From Saccharofermentans sp. (GTDB lineage Bacteria; Bacillota; Clostridia; Saccharofermentanales; Saccharofermentanaceae): a stretch of 64,000 nt of DNA. Numbering within the stretch: position 1 is the stretch's first letter; each line of letters starts with the position of its first letter. The notes beneath the pieces are model-generated. The model had not been told where the DNA came from, searched no databases, and saw only the letters and a list, made by a program, of their open reading frames with translations. Below are positions 43,501 to 51,724 of this stretch, piece by piece. The stretch is from positions 1 through 64,000 of the forward strand of contig JAEFAZ010000006.1 in the NCBI GenBank assembly GCA_016292135.1, read 5' to 3'. A program made the position numbers and the translations under genes.

Positions 43501-45065
43501 AGATCCGTCAGCTCACCGGTGCATGCGGTATAACTTGTTTCATCCGTGCTGTATTCATAAGCGGTTGTGGTAGGGATAGAACCCTTGCCGTTAATAACTG
43601 CAGGCTGAACCGGAACGAGCGCTGGTGTATCAGCTTTGGTAACTACAACATCCTGGATCTCACTGTCAGCCATCATAGCGCTTGTAGCAGGCTGATATAC
43701 CTTGATTCCTTTCTCAACATTAATTCCGGAAGCAATAGTAACAGAAGTATCCGTTATGTCGATCCACTCTGCGCCGCCATCAATGCTGTACTTCATTCCG
43801 GCAGTTACATCCGTAAGGACACCGCTGTCAACACCGCTTGCTTCAAATGCAGCATTAGGTGTCGGCTCAGGCATGATGTTGGGAACTACGTATTCAGACA
43901 ATGAAGTTCCGTCAAACTTGGCAATGACAATAGAATTTTCATCACCGCCAGTGTAGATAAGATACTGATCTTCATCGGAAAGAACCGTAAATACTCTGTT
44001 CATAAAATAGAACCGGGCATTTTCAGTTGTAAAATCAGTGACATTTCCGTTCTGATAAAATACAGCTGAATTATCATTGATGCCTGCGAAATAGAGATTA
44101 TTATCAGCATCAAGAGTAATATCAGACCAAAGTCCGGCATGTTCTACTGATTCTACAACTGATGCCCCAAAAGCATTCGTCCCAAGAGCAAACTTGACTA
44201 TATGATATGAACCGCTATAATGCTGAAGTTCCCAAACCTCAGTTCCGTTTGTACACAAAGCATACCGGGTTGCATTTTTATCGAAATCGTAAGATCCAGT
44301 CTGATTAGTAAATTGGGTGTAATAACTATGATCCCAACCTTGCATATATCCTTTATAGCCACTATGAACTCTATATGACACACCATATCCGATGCTGTTG
44401 TTTAAGAAAAAATAAGGATCAGATGCCTCTGAATACCACCCTTCTCCTGAATCGTAATCCCCGGTGCAGTTAACGATCAAAGTTTTTACAAAAGAACCAC
44501 TCTTGTTAGTAGCATACATAACATCCGGTCTCTTGTAATAACTGTCGTCGCCACCTTGCGAATCAAGATAAGATAAATGTGCACATCCGTTCTGATCCAT
44601 AGCAAGATCGGGATATGACAGTTCACCCTGTTTCTCATTGCAGTTATTTGAATCTATTATTTCAGGATCTATCCATCCACTGTCTTCTTTGTAGGTATAG
44701 GCAATATCCTTATCGTTATTTACATAGACCACATGTGGTGTGCTTCCATACAATGCCAATGAAGCTTCAGAAGCTGCTGGTGCATTCTCGCCAACAGGTT
44801 CTTCAGTCCACTCATCATTTGAGGGATCATAAACTCCGTAATAAAGTTCACCACCACTAACTACATCGCGAGAAACATAACTTACCGTCGCATTGCTGCC
44901 GCCCTTGATAAAGAGCACAGCGATCTTACCATCCGGCAGGGTCTCTGCCCCCATGACAAATCTGGCAAGAGACTCATCAGCCATAACCTGATTAGTCTGG
45001 AAATAAAGACCGATCGAAGCGATCATTGCCAGAGAAAGAATAAAAGATACAATTCGCCTTCTCAT
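40596..45065 (-). CDS. Large SLH-domain surface protein with repeated Ig-like units and InlB-type repeat
   Basis: 1489 residues from the ATG at 45065 (GAGGAGG 8 nt upstream). Signal peptide ends near QVMADE. Residues about 30-400 are a beta-propeller-like domain (DAPHVVYVNNDKDIAYTY-type strands). Then come four or more copies of a roughly 130-residue unit with VQPAVINGKGSIPTT...EYSTDETSYTACTGEL...LAPGTYYIRVKA, joined by GMKYSIDGGAEWIDIT-type strands, an Internalin-B-like repeat (YKVSFDTNGGNAIDPQYV...GWYIDEDFEYAFDF), an Ig-like MBG domain (SLEATSFTYTGKEIKPKV), a Big_2 domain and three SLH motifs. A long rod-like adhesin or carbohydrate binder exposed beyond the S-layer. Confidence 0.88.
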   Translation of the reverse strand: MRRRIVSFILSLAMIASIGLYFQTNQVMADESLARFVMGAETLPDGKIAVLFIKGGSNATVSYVSRDVVSGGELYYGVYDPSNDEWTEEPVGENAPAASEASLALYGSTPHVVYVNNDKDIAYTYKEDSGWIDPEIIDSNNCNEKQGELSYPDLAMDQNGCAHLSYLDSQGGDDSYYKRPDVMYATNKSGSFVKTLIVNCTGDYDSGEGWYSEASDPYFFLNNSIGYGVSYRVHSGYKGYMQGWDHSYYTQFTNQTGSYDFDKNATRYALCTNGTEVWELQHYSGSYHIVKFALGTNAFGASVVESVEHAGLWSDITLDADNNLYFAGINDNSAVFYQNGNVTDFTTENARFYFMNRVFTVLSDEDQYLIYTGGDENSIVIAKFDGTSLSEYVVPNIMPEPTPNAAFEASGVDSGVLTDVTAGMKYSIDGGAEWIDITDTSVTIASGINVEKGIKVYQPATSAMMADSEIQDVVVTKADTPALVPVQPAVINGKGSIPTTTAYEYSTDETSYTACTGELTDLAPGTYYIRVKAAGTALTSDAQEITINEFEPAFEPLPEAVFTAVDDNSGVLSNLEVGMRYHAKKNGYWITADSTSATLSGLTGGDLIEVYKPGNGTTTVDSYFQVIEVAKAAKPELTAEQPSVIGGKGSIPTTSVHEYSTDGASYTACTGKLKNLEPGTYYVRVAGSGIVLASDPQEIEIVAFVPEKENTPSGTFCGLGTESGSLIGIDPDMQYSLDQGVTWINVGGETTSKDIDRGISVANGIWLKMPGNGITTIDSDIQKITVSKPDAPELTVVQPSVIGGKGSIATTDLQEYSTDGESYEPCNGELTDLDAGTYYIRFYGAQGSLASESTTVVIKEFEPAKEDTPQAVLNKTGDESYELSNVASGMKYSIDGTNWTGITGTKAVIGSGVGTGTVIKIYMPGNGSTTIDSDVQEIKVPTFYKVSFDTNGGNAIDPQYVPANEKAVEPQTPVREGMVFNGWYIDEDFEYAFDFSNPILNNITIYADWYAYMAVGVYNASNPEKECGTVDIESWREGSLHKDVTMINFTALDGVIEFTAKAKTGYKFKGWYEGVIGSSYFVEYPTDKLLSDEPTYTCDAGPEKICAVFECAGHDWQTKTCKATFDEPGCIYQVCKVCGTEETVAPLLQVTKVSLEATSFTYTGKEIKPKVTVANSSETLSADCYDVEYSNNVNVGTAKVKITLKGDYYEGSKTLTFQIKAKTSTPTPTKAADVSLTLNKTSANVICGDSLTLKATLKGASGKVSWKSSNTKIATVDTNGKITAKQAGAVTITASASGKSATCKVQVLFKDVTNSKDFWYEPTYYLANKDVVKGYDNQTTFKPGNECTRAQMMTFMYRLAGNPATKASTCNFEDVKSTDYFYKPVIWAVEQGITTGVSKTSFNPQGVCTRAQTVTFLWRMAGKPEPGKNAKNFSDVKKTDYFYKATLWASDKKILAGYDDGTFKPQGKCLRRQMVTFLYKYDKYVNGKG

Positions 45066-45149
45066 CTGCCAAACCTCCTCTATCACAAAATATAAAAAAA
45101 GAAAAACTCAAAAACTCAGATACTGTTATCTGCCGTCAACTGAAAAAAA

Positions 45150-45166
45150 TGAAAACTCCGTTTTCA
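45150..45166 (-). terminator. Terminator after the 45305-47746 SLH gene
   Basis: TGAAAAC and GTTTTCA with a 3-nt loop, followed on the minus strand by TTTTTTTC. It separates this gene from the next SLH gene, so each has its own transcript. Confidence 0.7.
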
Positions 45167-45304
45167 CAGAAATAGATACCTTTACTTATCCGCCTACCCT
45201 AATACTTTTACTCTACCATCTCTCAACAACCGAGTGTATGACCATAATATAAACTTATAGTAAACAGAGCCGTCCCTAAGAGTGATGTGCTGCTCCTCTG
45301 CGGT

Positions 45305-47746
45305 TTATCGGTTGTTCACAAACTTATCGTATTTATAAAGGAACGTTACCATCTGGCGCCTCAGGCAGTTGCTGTCGGGCCTGAAGGTTCCGTCGTCGTA
45401 GCCTGCGAGGATCTTCTTTTCGGATGCCCAAAGGGTAGCCTTATAGAAGTAATCGCCCGTCTTGACGTCAGAGAAATTATTCTTCGTGCTCTTGGGTTCA
45501 GGGGATCCTGCAAGGCGCCAGAGGAAGGTGACGGCGTGGCGTCTCGCGCAGATTATCTTGGGGCCGAAAGTTCCGTCCTTATATCCTTCGACTATGTGAT
45601 TCTCGTTGCCCCAAATGCAGGCTTTGTAGAAATAATCAGTCTTCTCCACGTCCGAGAACTTGCAGGTCGAATTTTTCGGTTTGGGTTCGCCCATAAGCCT
45701 CCAGATGAAGGTCACCATCTGGGCACGCGTGCAGTCGTTGCCGGGCTTGAACTTCGTCTGTTCATCGTAGCCTTTGACAACGCCTTTGGCGGTCAGATAG
45801 TTTGTAGGTTCGTACCAGAAGTCCTTCGAGTTCGTTACGTCCTTATAGAGGATCGTAACGGTAAAACTTGCATACCTGCCGTCGTCAGCGGTCGCCGTGA
45901 TCGTGACGGGACCAGCCTTGATCCCCTTGATGACACCCTTGCTGTCTACGGTTGCAGTGCTCTTGTCACTCGACTTCCATTTGACCGACTTGGCAGCAGG
46001 CGAGAAAGTGATCTTCGCCTGATAGTCAGCACCGCAGATGATCGTCCCCGGACGGTAGAGAGTATAACTTCCGGATGATCCGGGAGTAGGCGTTGCAGTC
46101 GGTCTGGGAGTCGGTGTGGGGCTCGGCAGAGGACTCTTGATCTTGACCTTGGTGTCAAGATACATAGATGAGCCCTTCCCGTAGTCATCTGTACCGAATT
46201 CGCCATACCAGGAATAGATATAGTAATGAAGATGTACGCCTGTATCAGTATCATCATATTCCTGTTCATTCCTGTCGGTCCAATATGCCTTGAGCAGCAT
46301 GGGACAGTCGTTGATTCCCAGGGAAGTCAGATTGTTGTTGTAGGCGAGGATCTGAGTGAGCGCCTTGCAGCCCGTCAGGTTCATGGTCTTGATCTTGTTA
46401 TGACAGCACCAGATTGTTGTGAGAGCCTTGCAGCCTGAGGCATTGAATGTCGTTATGGCATTCTGATAACAGTCGACCGTCGTAAGGGCGGTAAGTCCGC
46501 TGATGTCAAGGCTCGTGAGCTTGCTTTCCCTTACTCCCAGATATGTAAGCGCCGTATCACCCGACACTTTTACACTTGTAAGAGCATTCCTGCTCGCCTC
46601 GGCCTTCTTAAGTTTTGTATGGTTGGACAGGTCAAGAGTCTTGATGCTGTTATACGAACAGTCGAGTTCTTTAAGTTGGGTGTTTGAAGCCAGGTTCAGA
46701 GTCTTGATCTCGTTGCTGCCGCAATTAAGGATCTCGAGCGCCGTAAGAGTCCCGACATTAAGGGATGTGAGCTTGTTCGAATTACATTCCAATTCCTTGA
46801 GCTTAGTGTTGTTGGTAAGGACAAGCGATGTGAGCTTATTTGAATAACAGTAAAGATACAGCAGCTCTTTATTGTTTGTCAGATTAAGACCGGTCAGGCT
46901 GTTGCTGTATATCCAGAGTTCCTTCAGCTTGACATTGGCAGAAAGATCGATCGAGCTGAGCCTGTTCGAACTGCAATCGAGATATGTGAGAGCCTTGCAG
47001 TTGCTTATGGTCAATGACTCCAGACCATCGTCGTAGCACGAAAGAACCTTAAGCTTTGTAAGATGGTTCAAGTTGATATTGGGGTTGTAATCATCATACG
47101 GACTGTGGGAAGCATAAATGCCATCAAAACGGAGCTCCTCGAGCAGGGTGTTTTTCGACAGATCCGGCTGCAGATGCCAAAAGCGGTATTGATCCTCCAT
47201 ACCATTATTTTGACCATAATTCAGATAGGTCAAAGCCGTGTTCTTCGTAATATCTATCGTCTTTATCTGATTGCGATCAATGTCCAGATACTTAAGCGCC
47301 GTGTTCTTCGTGACATCAAGTTCATAAAGATGGTTGTAAGAACAGTCAAGTTTTTCGAGCAGGGTATTCTTAGTGACGTTCAGCTCGTCTATGGCACAAC
47401 CATGCACGTTGATGGTCTTGAGCTTGGTGTTGTAACTGAAATCCGCCTCATAAAGCCAGCCCGAGTTTTTGCAGGTGAAGCTCGTAAGAGCCGTAAAATA
47501 TTTGATCCCCGTGATCTTTGTTACACCGAGATCGGATAGATCCATCGAGGTGGTATTGCTTATCTCAGTTGACGAAAGTTTCTTATTCTCATCCTTGTCG
47601 ATATTCTTCAGGATGTAATCGCGAAAAGCCTTGTCGGGGAAATTAGTGTCGTTGATCGCGACATCAGTCGCGGCATAAGCCGTCTTAAAAGGGATTATCA
47701 AACAAAAACACGCGGCTGCGGCAGCCAAAAAGATCGTTCTCTTCAT
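45305..47746 (-). CDS. Leucine-rich-repeat SLH surface protein
   Basis: 813 residues. GGGAGG precedes the ATG. Signal peptide ends at about 25 (TAYAATD). After DKAFRDYILKNIDKDENKKL come about twenty 21-residue leucine repeats (about 70-470) of the form LxxLDCSYNxLxxLDVTKN with a conserved Cys at the turn. A Thr/Pro linker (SPTPTPRPTATPTPG), a Big_2 domain (VKWKSSDKSTATVDSKGVI) and three SLH motifs follow; it ends DKFVNNR. LRR-SLH proteins in Clostridia bind host or plant-cell surfaces or other bacteria; the target is unknown. It shares its last residues and 3' flank with the gene at 59089-61287. Confidence 0.9.
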   Translation of the reverse strand: MKRTIFLAAAAACFCLIIPFKTAYAATDVAINDTNFPDKAFRDYILKNIDKDENKKLSSTEISNTTSMDLSDLGVTKITGIKYFTALTSFTCKNSGWLYEADFSYNTKLKTINVHGCAIDELNVTKNTLLEKLDCSYNHLYELDVTKNTALKYLDIDRNQIKTIDITKNTALTYLNYGQNNGMEDQYRFWHLQPDLSKNTLLEELRFDGIYASHSPYDDYNPNINLNHLTKLKVLSCYDDGLESLTISNCKALTYLDCSSNRLSSIDLSANVKLKELWIYSNSLTGLNLTNNKELLYLYCYSNKLTSLVLTNNTKLKELECNSNKLTSLNVGTLTALEILNCGSNEIKTLNLASNTQLKELDCSYNSIKTLDLSNHTKLKKAEASRNALTSVKVSGDTALTYLGVRESKLTSLDISGLTALTTVDCYQNAITTFNASGCKALTTIWCCHNKIKTMNLTGCKALTQILAYNNNLTSLGINDCPMLLKAYWTDRNEQEYDDTDTGVHLHYYIYSWYGEFGTDDYGKGSSMYLDTKVKIKSPLPSPTPTPRPTATPTPGSSGSYTLYRPGTIICGADYQAKITFSPAAKSVKWKSSDKSTATVDSKGVIKGIKAGPVTITATADDGRYASFTVTILYKDVTNSKDFWYEPTNYLTAKGVVKGYDEQTKFKPGNDCTRAQMVTFIWRLMGEPKPKNSTCKFSDVEKTDYFYKACIWGNENHIVEGYKDGTFGPKIICARRHAVTFLWRLAGSPEPKSTKNNFSDVKTGDYFYKATLWASEKKILAGYDDGTFRPDSNCLRRQMVTFLYKYDKFVNNR

Positions 47747-47830
47747 AATTTACCTCCCATACCGGAGCATGAAGTGCCTTTCGCTACCCTTTTATTATCG
47801 CATCTTCTCCATATCATTTGCAAATGAGAA

Positions 47831-47858
47831 GGGACCGCTCCGCTGATGGAACGGTCCC
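47831..47858 (-). terminator. Terminator behind the gene remnant
   Basis: GGGACCG and CGGTCCC flank a 14-nt loop. On the minus strand it follows the remnant's stop by about 25 nt. Confidence 0.65.
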
Positions 47859-47882
47859 AAGTTCTCTAATCTACCCTCCTGC

Positions 47883-48034
47883 TTATGCGGGTTCGAGCAC
47901 CTGGAAGAGTGCCTTGATGATCCATGTGAAGCCTTCCTTCTCATAGGTATTAAAGAAAACTAAAGGATCTGCCGGATCAATAAGCATGTTGTATCCGGCA
48001 TTTCCTACTAAAATCGCTTTTTTAAGGATTTGAT
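47883..48034 (-). pseudogene. 3' remnant of an unidentified gene, cut by the 52-bp repeat array
   Basis: About 42 in-frame codons read LVGNAGYNMLIDPADP...WIIKALFQVLEPA before a TAA at 47883-47885. Upstream the frame runs into the first 52-bp repeat and hits a stop in it; no start codon with a ribosome site is present. A proper terminator follows. This looks like the C-terminal end of a lost gene whose 5' part was replaced by the array. Alternatively a 34-residue small protein could start at the internal ATG. Family not recognised. Confidence 0.5.
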
Positions 48035-48380
48035 AGGAATCTCAGGCTCATTTTTCCTACTAAATTCGCATTTTTGAGGATTTAGTAGGACTTTTCGAGT
48101 CAAATTTCCTACTAAAATCGCTTTTTTAAGGTTTTAGTAGGACTTTTCGAGTCAAAATTCCTACTAAAATCGCTTTTTTAAGGATTTGATAGGAATTTCA
48201 GGCTCATTTTTCCTACTAAATTCGCATTTTTGAGGATTTAGTAGGACTTTTCGAGTCAAAATTCCTACTAAAATCGCTATTTTGAGGATTTAGTAGGACT
48301 TTTCGAGCCAAATTTCCTACTAAATTCGCTGTTTTGAGGATTTGATAGGAATCTCAGGCTCAAATTTCCTACTAAATCCT
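48002..48380. repeat. Seven-copy 52-bp tandem hairpin array
   Basis: Seven units of exactly 52 bp start at 48002, 48054, 48106, 48158, 48210, 48262 and 48314; a partial eighth begins at 48366. Each opens with TTCCTACTAAA and carries TTTAGTAGGA (or TTTGATAGGA) 26 bp later, so each unit can form a 10-bp stem. Two unit types alternate as A-B-B-A-B-B-A: type A ends in GATAGGAATCTCAGGCTCA, type B in AGTAGGACTTTTCGAGTCAAA. Units 1-2 and 4-5 match almost perfectly, showing a 156-bp higher-order duplication. There are no unique spacers and no coding frame. Confidence 0.93.
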
Positions 48381-48406
48381 TGAATTTGCTGATCTGGTCG
48401 AAAACA

Positions 48407-48430
48407 GAGGCTGCCCCGCAGGACAGCCTC
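48407..48430 (-). terminator. Terminator after the PP2C-like gene
   Basis: GAGGCTG and CAGCCTC flank a 10-nt loop, followed on the minus strand by TGTTTTC. It closes the gene at 48459-51617. Confidence 0.7.
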
Positions 48431-48458
48431 CGATAGTTCGATCTTATCTTATGGGGGA

Positions 48459-51400
48459 TCAGGTCGTTGTTGCCGATGTCTCGCCTCCGACTACGCTGAT
48501 CTGCCCGTCAACGGCGCCTGTTGTGGTCGTCGTTGTATCTGCAGACTGGGTGCCGCCGGGAGTAAATGTATTGGGAATAGTTCCGTCAAGTACTTCCGGA
48601 GGAGGCAGGAGCAGACTGTCATCGGGATGAGGAGTCTTATAAGTCTCGGGATCGAGGTTGTTGTAGATGATCAGCTTCTTGATCATCGGGTCAGACTCGT
48701 TTTCGATCTGCTTGTTATAAACGATATTGAACAGATCCCACCATGACCTGTATCCGGTGAATTCGGAGAACTTGAATCTTCCGATAGGAGCGGAAGGATC
48801 CTTCTCTGTTGTCGTGGTAGCCTGCGTAGGAGGTTCCGTAACGAGAGGAGATGTCGTGGTCGTCGAAGAGGAGACCGCCGGCTTCTCGTCCCTGTTGCAG
48901 GACTTGACGATCAGGCTGATGATGATGATCAGACCGATGATTATCAGAGCGACAAAGATGAGGAAGATGTATCCGTTGCGGTTGAGCTTTACTCTGCGCT
49001 TACCGCCGTTTCCTCTGCCGGAACCACCGGAAGCCTGTGTCTGACGTGATCCTGCGGAAGGACCCGAAGCACGGGGTGCAGAACCGCTGTCGTAATTGTC
49101 ATATCCTGCGGGCCTGTACTGCGAATAACCGGGATTCGTGTACTGGGAAGAAAGATCGGGAGCTTCTGCCTGGCCGCCGGTGTAATCGTCACCGCCGAGA
49201 AGGTCGTTGATCCAGTCGTCCTGTGCAGTGGAGGAGGAAGAAGACCTCGTTCCCTGTGAAGCCGCATCGTAAGGCGAATAGGTCTGGGGATCCGTGTAAG
49301 GAACCTCTCCTGCTGCCTGATAGCCGGCGCCTGCACCCTGATAAGCTGCACCCTGGTAGCCTGCGGCATAGCCGTACTGAGGCTGGCCGTACTGGCTGTA
49401 CTGGGTCTGTGCATACTGCTGCTGGGCATAGCCCTGATCGTATCCGGGGTTCTGTCCGAGCTGGGTATATTCATTCTGGTCTTCCATTGAGAAGACTTCC
49501 CCGCCGTAAGCCTGAGAAGGGATCTCGGAAGCCTGGAAAGCCGAATTATCGTAGTCACCGTAACCTGTCGATTCAACAGGAGCGCCGATGGGCTGCTCGG
49601 AATTGACTGCGTTGACGGGTGTGTCGTATGCGTTGCTGCCGTAAAGAGGCATCTCGGGAACATCAGAAGCGGATGCCGCCTTGTCGGTATATGTCTCAAC
49701 ACCGTTAGCGAAAGGCAATACGATATCCTCGGGAACCTGCTGTGCGGAAGCTGCTGCGGCAGCTGCGGCTCCTGCGCCTGCGGCTGCTGTTGCTGCTGCA
49801 GCGGCTGCTGCGGCGGCGCCTGCCTCAGGGAAATCGATATTGAGAGAATCTTCCTGCTTGAGTTCGGGCTTATCGGAAGCGATAACGAACTCGGGAACGG
49901 GGATCTCGTTGACCTCGTCTACAGACAGGGGTTCAGAAGCGGCTGCAGCGCTCATGCCGTCGTCACCGAATACCGGCGGAGGCATGTTCTGCATCTCTTC
50001 GGAACTTCCGACACTGTAAGGATCGAAAGGCTCGTTGGCTGACTTGACTATATCCTCGGCCCTGTTGCTGCTGTCGGCAGTGAAGGTGATCGAGTCGTCA
50101 TCAGATGTGATCTCTTTTGCATCCTGGATCTGGGTGTTGCCGTTCTCATCGGAGATAAGGACGGAATCAACGCCTGCTCTCTTCAGGGCTTCTGCGAGAA
50201 CGCCTGATGCGGCGCCGAACGATGCAGCTGCGGCCGTATCCTTGGCAGCCTCTTCTGTTGCGGCAGCCTGTGCGCCTGCCTTTGCGAAGATGGTGCCGTC
50301 AAGACTGTCGATAGGCTTGGTGGGCTCTTCGTCAGCATCGAGGACGAACTTCGTCTCGGAGATGGTCTCCATGACTACCGGCTCTTCGCTGATGGGCTTC
50401 TCCTCGGGGATCGCGCTTACTGCAGGTTCGGAAGAGACAACGAAAGGAGATGCTCCTACGGGGATCTCTTCGACAGCGCCTGCCGCTGCAGCCGCTGCGG
50501 CTGCCGTTGCAGCCTTGTCTTCCTTGGAAGCTGCGTTCATCTGACCGAAGAGGGTCTTCATCATCTCTTCAGCGGAAACTTCTTCAGCGGGCTTCGTTCC
50601 GTCAGGGAAATTGAGGTCTGTTCCCTGGGATTCTACCTTATCGGGAACAACGATGCCGTTGACTGCGGATGCCTGCTGGTTGGCAACAGGGGGTGTGACT
50701 GCGGCTGCCGTTGCAAAAGATGCAAATCCGGCTGCCTGAGCCTTCTCTATGGCCTTGCCGACCTCGCCGCCTTCGAAGGTGGACTTGATCGACATGTCTG
50801 TCAGGTCTTCTTCCTTGTTCTTCTTGCGGAAACCGAACAGGCCCTTCTTCTCGTCAGTCGTAACATTCTCTACGAAAGAGATGGAGAACTGCATGGGCGT
50901 GTTGGGCATCCTTGCGGAAGCCTGTGTGATTATGGTTCCGGCTGCGTCGCACTGGTCCTCGGCATCCGTTAAGATCCTTAAGATCTCACGCTGTCCCAAT
51001 GCATCGTAGATAGCCTTGTTGCAAAGGATGATGCAGTCGTCGGGAGCTACCGTAAAGAAATTCGACCAGAGGGCGTTTGCCGTCTTGGAAGAGCAATAGT
51101 ACTGGAAATCACCTACCCTGTTGCCGTAAGCATCGATGGGCTCCATGGGGATGCCTGCATCGGTCAGGGGGAACAATGTATCGTCTCTGTAGAGGAATGC
51201 AAGTCCGTTGCCGATCGTAACCGCAAATGCTTCCGCATCCTTAACGATAACGCCGGAAAAATAAGGGGTGCGGCTCTCGCCGTCCGAAAGCTTCATCATG
51301 CCGGTAATGTCAACGGCACATGTCATGAACTTTTCGATAAGGCTGTCGATGTCCTTGTAACCGAACTTTACGTTGTTGCAAAGATCCCTGAGCTGGGGTT

Positions 51401-51617
51401 CGTAAGGCGGCAGTGTGCCGGGTTCAACTCCCTTGATGGCAGGATGCGTAAAGATCGAGAACAGGAATCCTCTCTCATCTTTATCTGTCGTGATATCAGC
51501 CTGTCTTATCTCCCTCTTACCGCAAAGCCTTCCGTCCATGTAGAAAGCATCAGTCAATGACGGTGACGGATAGTACTTTGCCGTCAATGTGCTTGCAAGG
51601 CGTGTTAAGGTAGCCAT
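48459..51617 (-). CDS. PP2C-like membrane protein with LysM-like extracytoplasmic domain
   Basis: 1052 residues from the ATG at 51617, since GGAGG is 8 nt before it and abuts the earlier ATG at 51623. Residues about 1-260 look like a PP2C-type phosphatase fold (SGVIVKDAEAFAVTIGNG, FLYRDDTLFPLTDAG, NFFTVAPDDCIILC), but the metal-binding Asp boxes are weak, so it may be a pseudophosphatase. A long Ala-, Glu- and Gln/Tyr/Gly-rich cytoplasmic region follows (about 300-850). A basic stretch (KRRVKLNRNG) precedes one membrane helix (about 872-895). The outer part has a Thr-rich spacer, then a LysM-like segment (RSWWDLFNIVYNKQ, LIIYNNLDPETYK, DSLLLPPPEV). This suggests a sensor that couples wall state to phosphorylation; inferred. 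Confidence 0.75.
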   Translation of the reverse strand: MATLTRLASTLTAKYYPSPSLTDAFYMDGRLCGKREIRQADITTDKDERGFLFSIFTHPAIKGVEPGTLPPYEPQLRDLCNNVKFGYKDIDSLIEKFMTCAVDITGMMKLSDGESRTPYFSGVIVKDAEAFAVTIGNGLAFLYRDDTLFPLTDAGIPMEPIDAYGNRVGDFQYYCSSKTANALWSNFFTVAPDDCIILCNKAIYDALGQREILRILTDAEDQCDAAGTIITQASARMPNTPMQFSISFVENVTTDEKKGLFGFRKKNKEEDLTDMSIKSTFEGGEVGKAIEKAQAAGFASFATAAAVTPPVANQQASAVNGIVVPDKVESQGTDLNFPDGTKPAEEVSAEEMMKTLFGQMNAASKEDKAATAAAAAAAAGAVEEIPVGASPFVVSSEPAVSAIPEEKPISEEPVVMETISETKFVLDADEEPTKPIDSLDGTIFAKAGAQAAATEEAAKDTAAAASFGAASGVLAEALKRAGVDSVLISDENGNTQIQDAKEITSDDDSITFTADSSNRAEDIVKSANEPFDPYSVGSSEEMQNMPPPVFGDDGMSAAAASEPLSVDEVNEIPVPEFVIASDKPELKQEDSLNIDFPEAGAAAAAAAAATAAAGAGAAAAAAASAQQVPEDIVLPFANGVETYTDKAASASDVPEMPLYGSNAYDTPVNAVNSEQPIGAPVESTGYGDYDNSAFQASEIPSQAYGGEVFSMEDQNEYTQLGQNPGYDQGYAQQQYAQTQYSQYGQPQYGYAAGYQGAAYQGAGAGYQAAGEVPYTDPQTYSPYDAASQGTRSSSSSTAQDDWINDLLGGDDYTGGQAEAPDLSSQYTNPGYSQYRPAGYDNYDSGSAPRASGPSAGSRQTQASGGSGRGNGGKRRVKLNRNGYIFLIFVALIIIGLIIIISLIVKSCNRDEKPAVSSSTTTTSPLVTEPPTQATTTTEKDPSAPIGRFKFSEFTGYRSWWDLFNIVYNKQIENESDPMIKKLIIYNNLDPETYKTPHPDDSLLLPPPEVLDGTIPNTFTPGGTQSADTTTTTTGAVDGQISVVGGETSATTT

Positions 51618-51724
51618 GAGCATTCCTCCATATATTTATTCAGAATAATTATAGCACAATAAACTTTTCATCAATTAAAAGTTGAGGCAAAAGAACAAGT
51701 TTTTTCGAGCAGGCGTGACGAGCC

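Noticed and set aside
45287..46078. 263-codon frame opposite the LRR-SLH gene
   Set aside because: Mirror of the repetitive SLH coding region; similar shadows appear opposite the other SLH genes.
48002..48380. CRISPR array
   Set aside because: Units are contiguous 52-mers without unique spacers, and no cas gene is present in the window.
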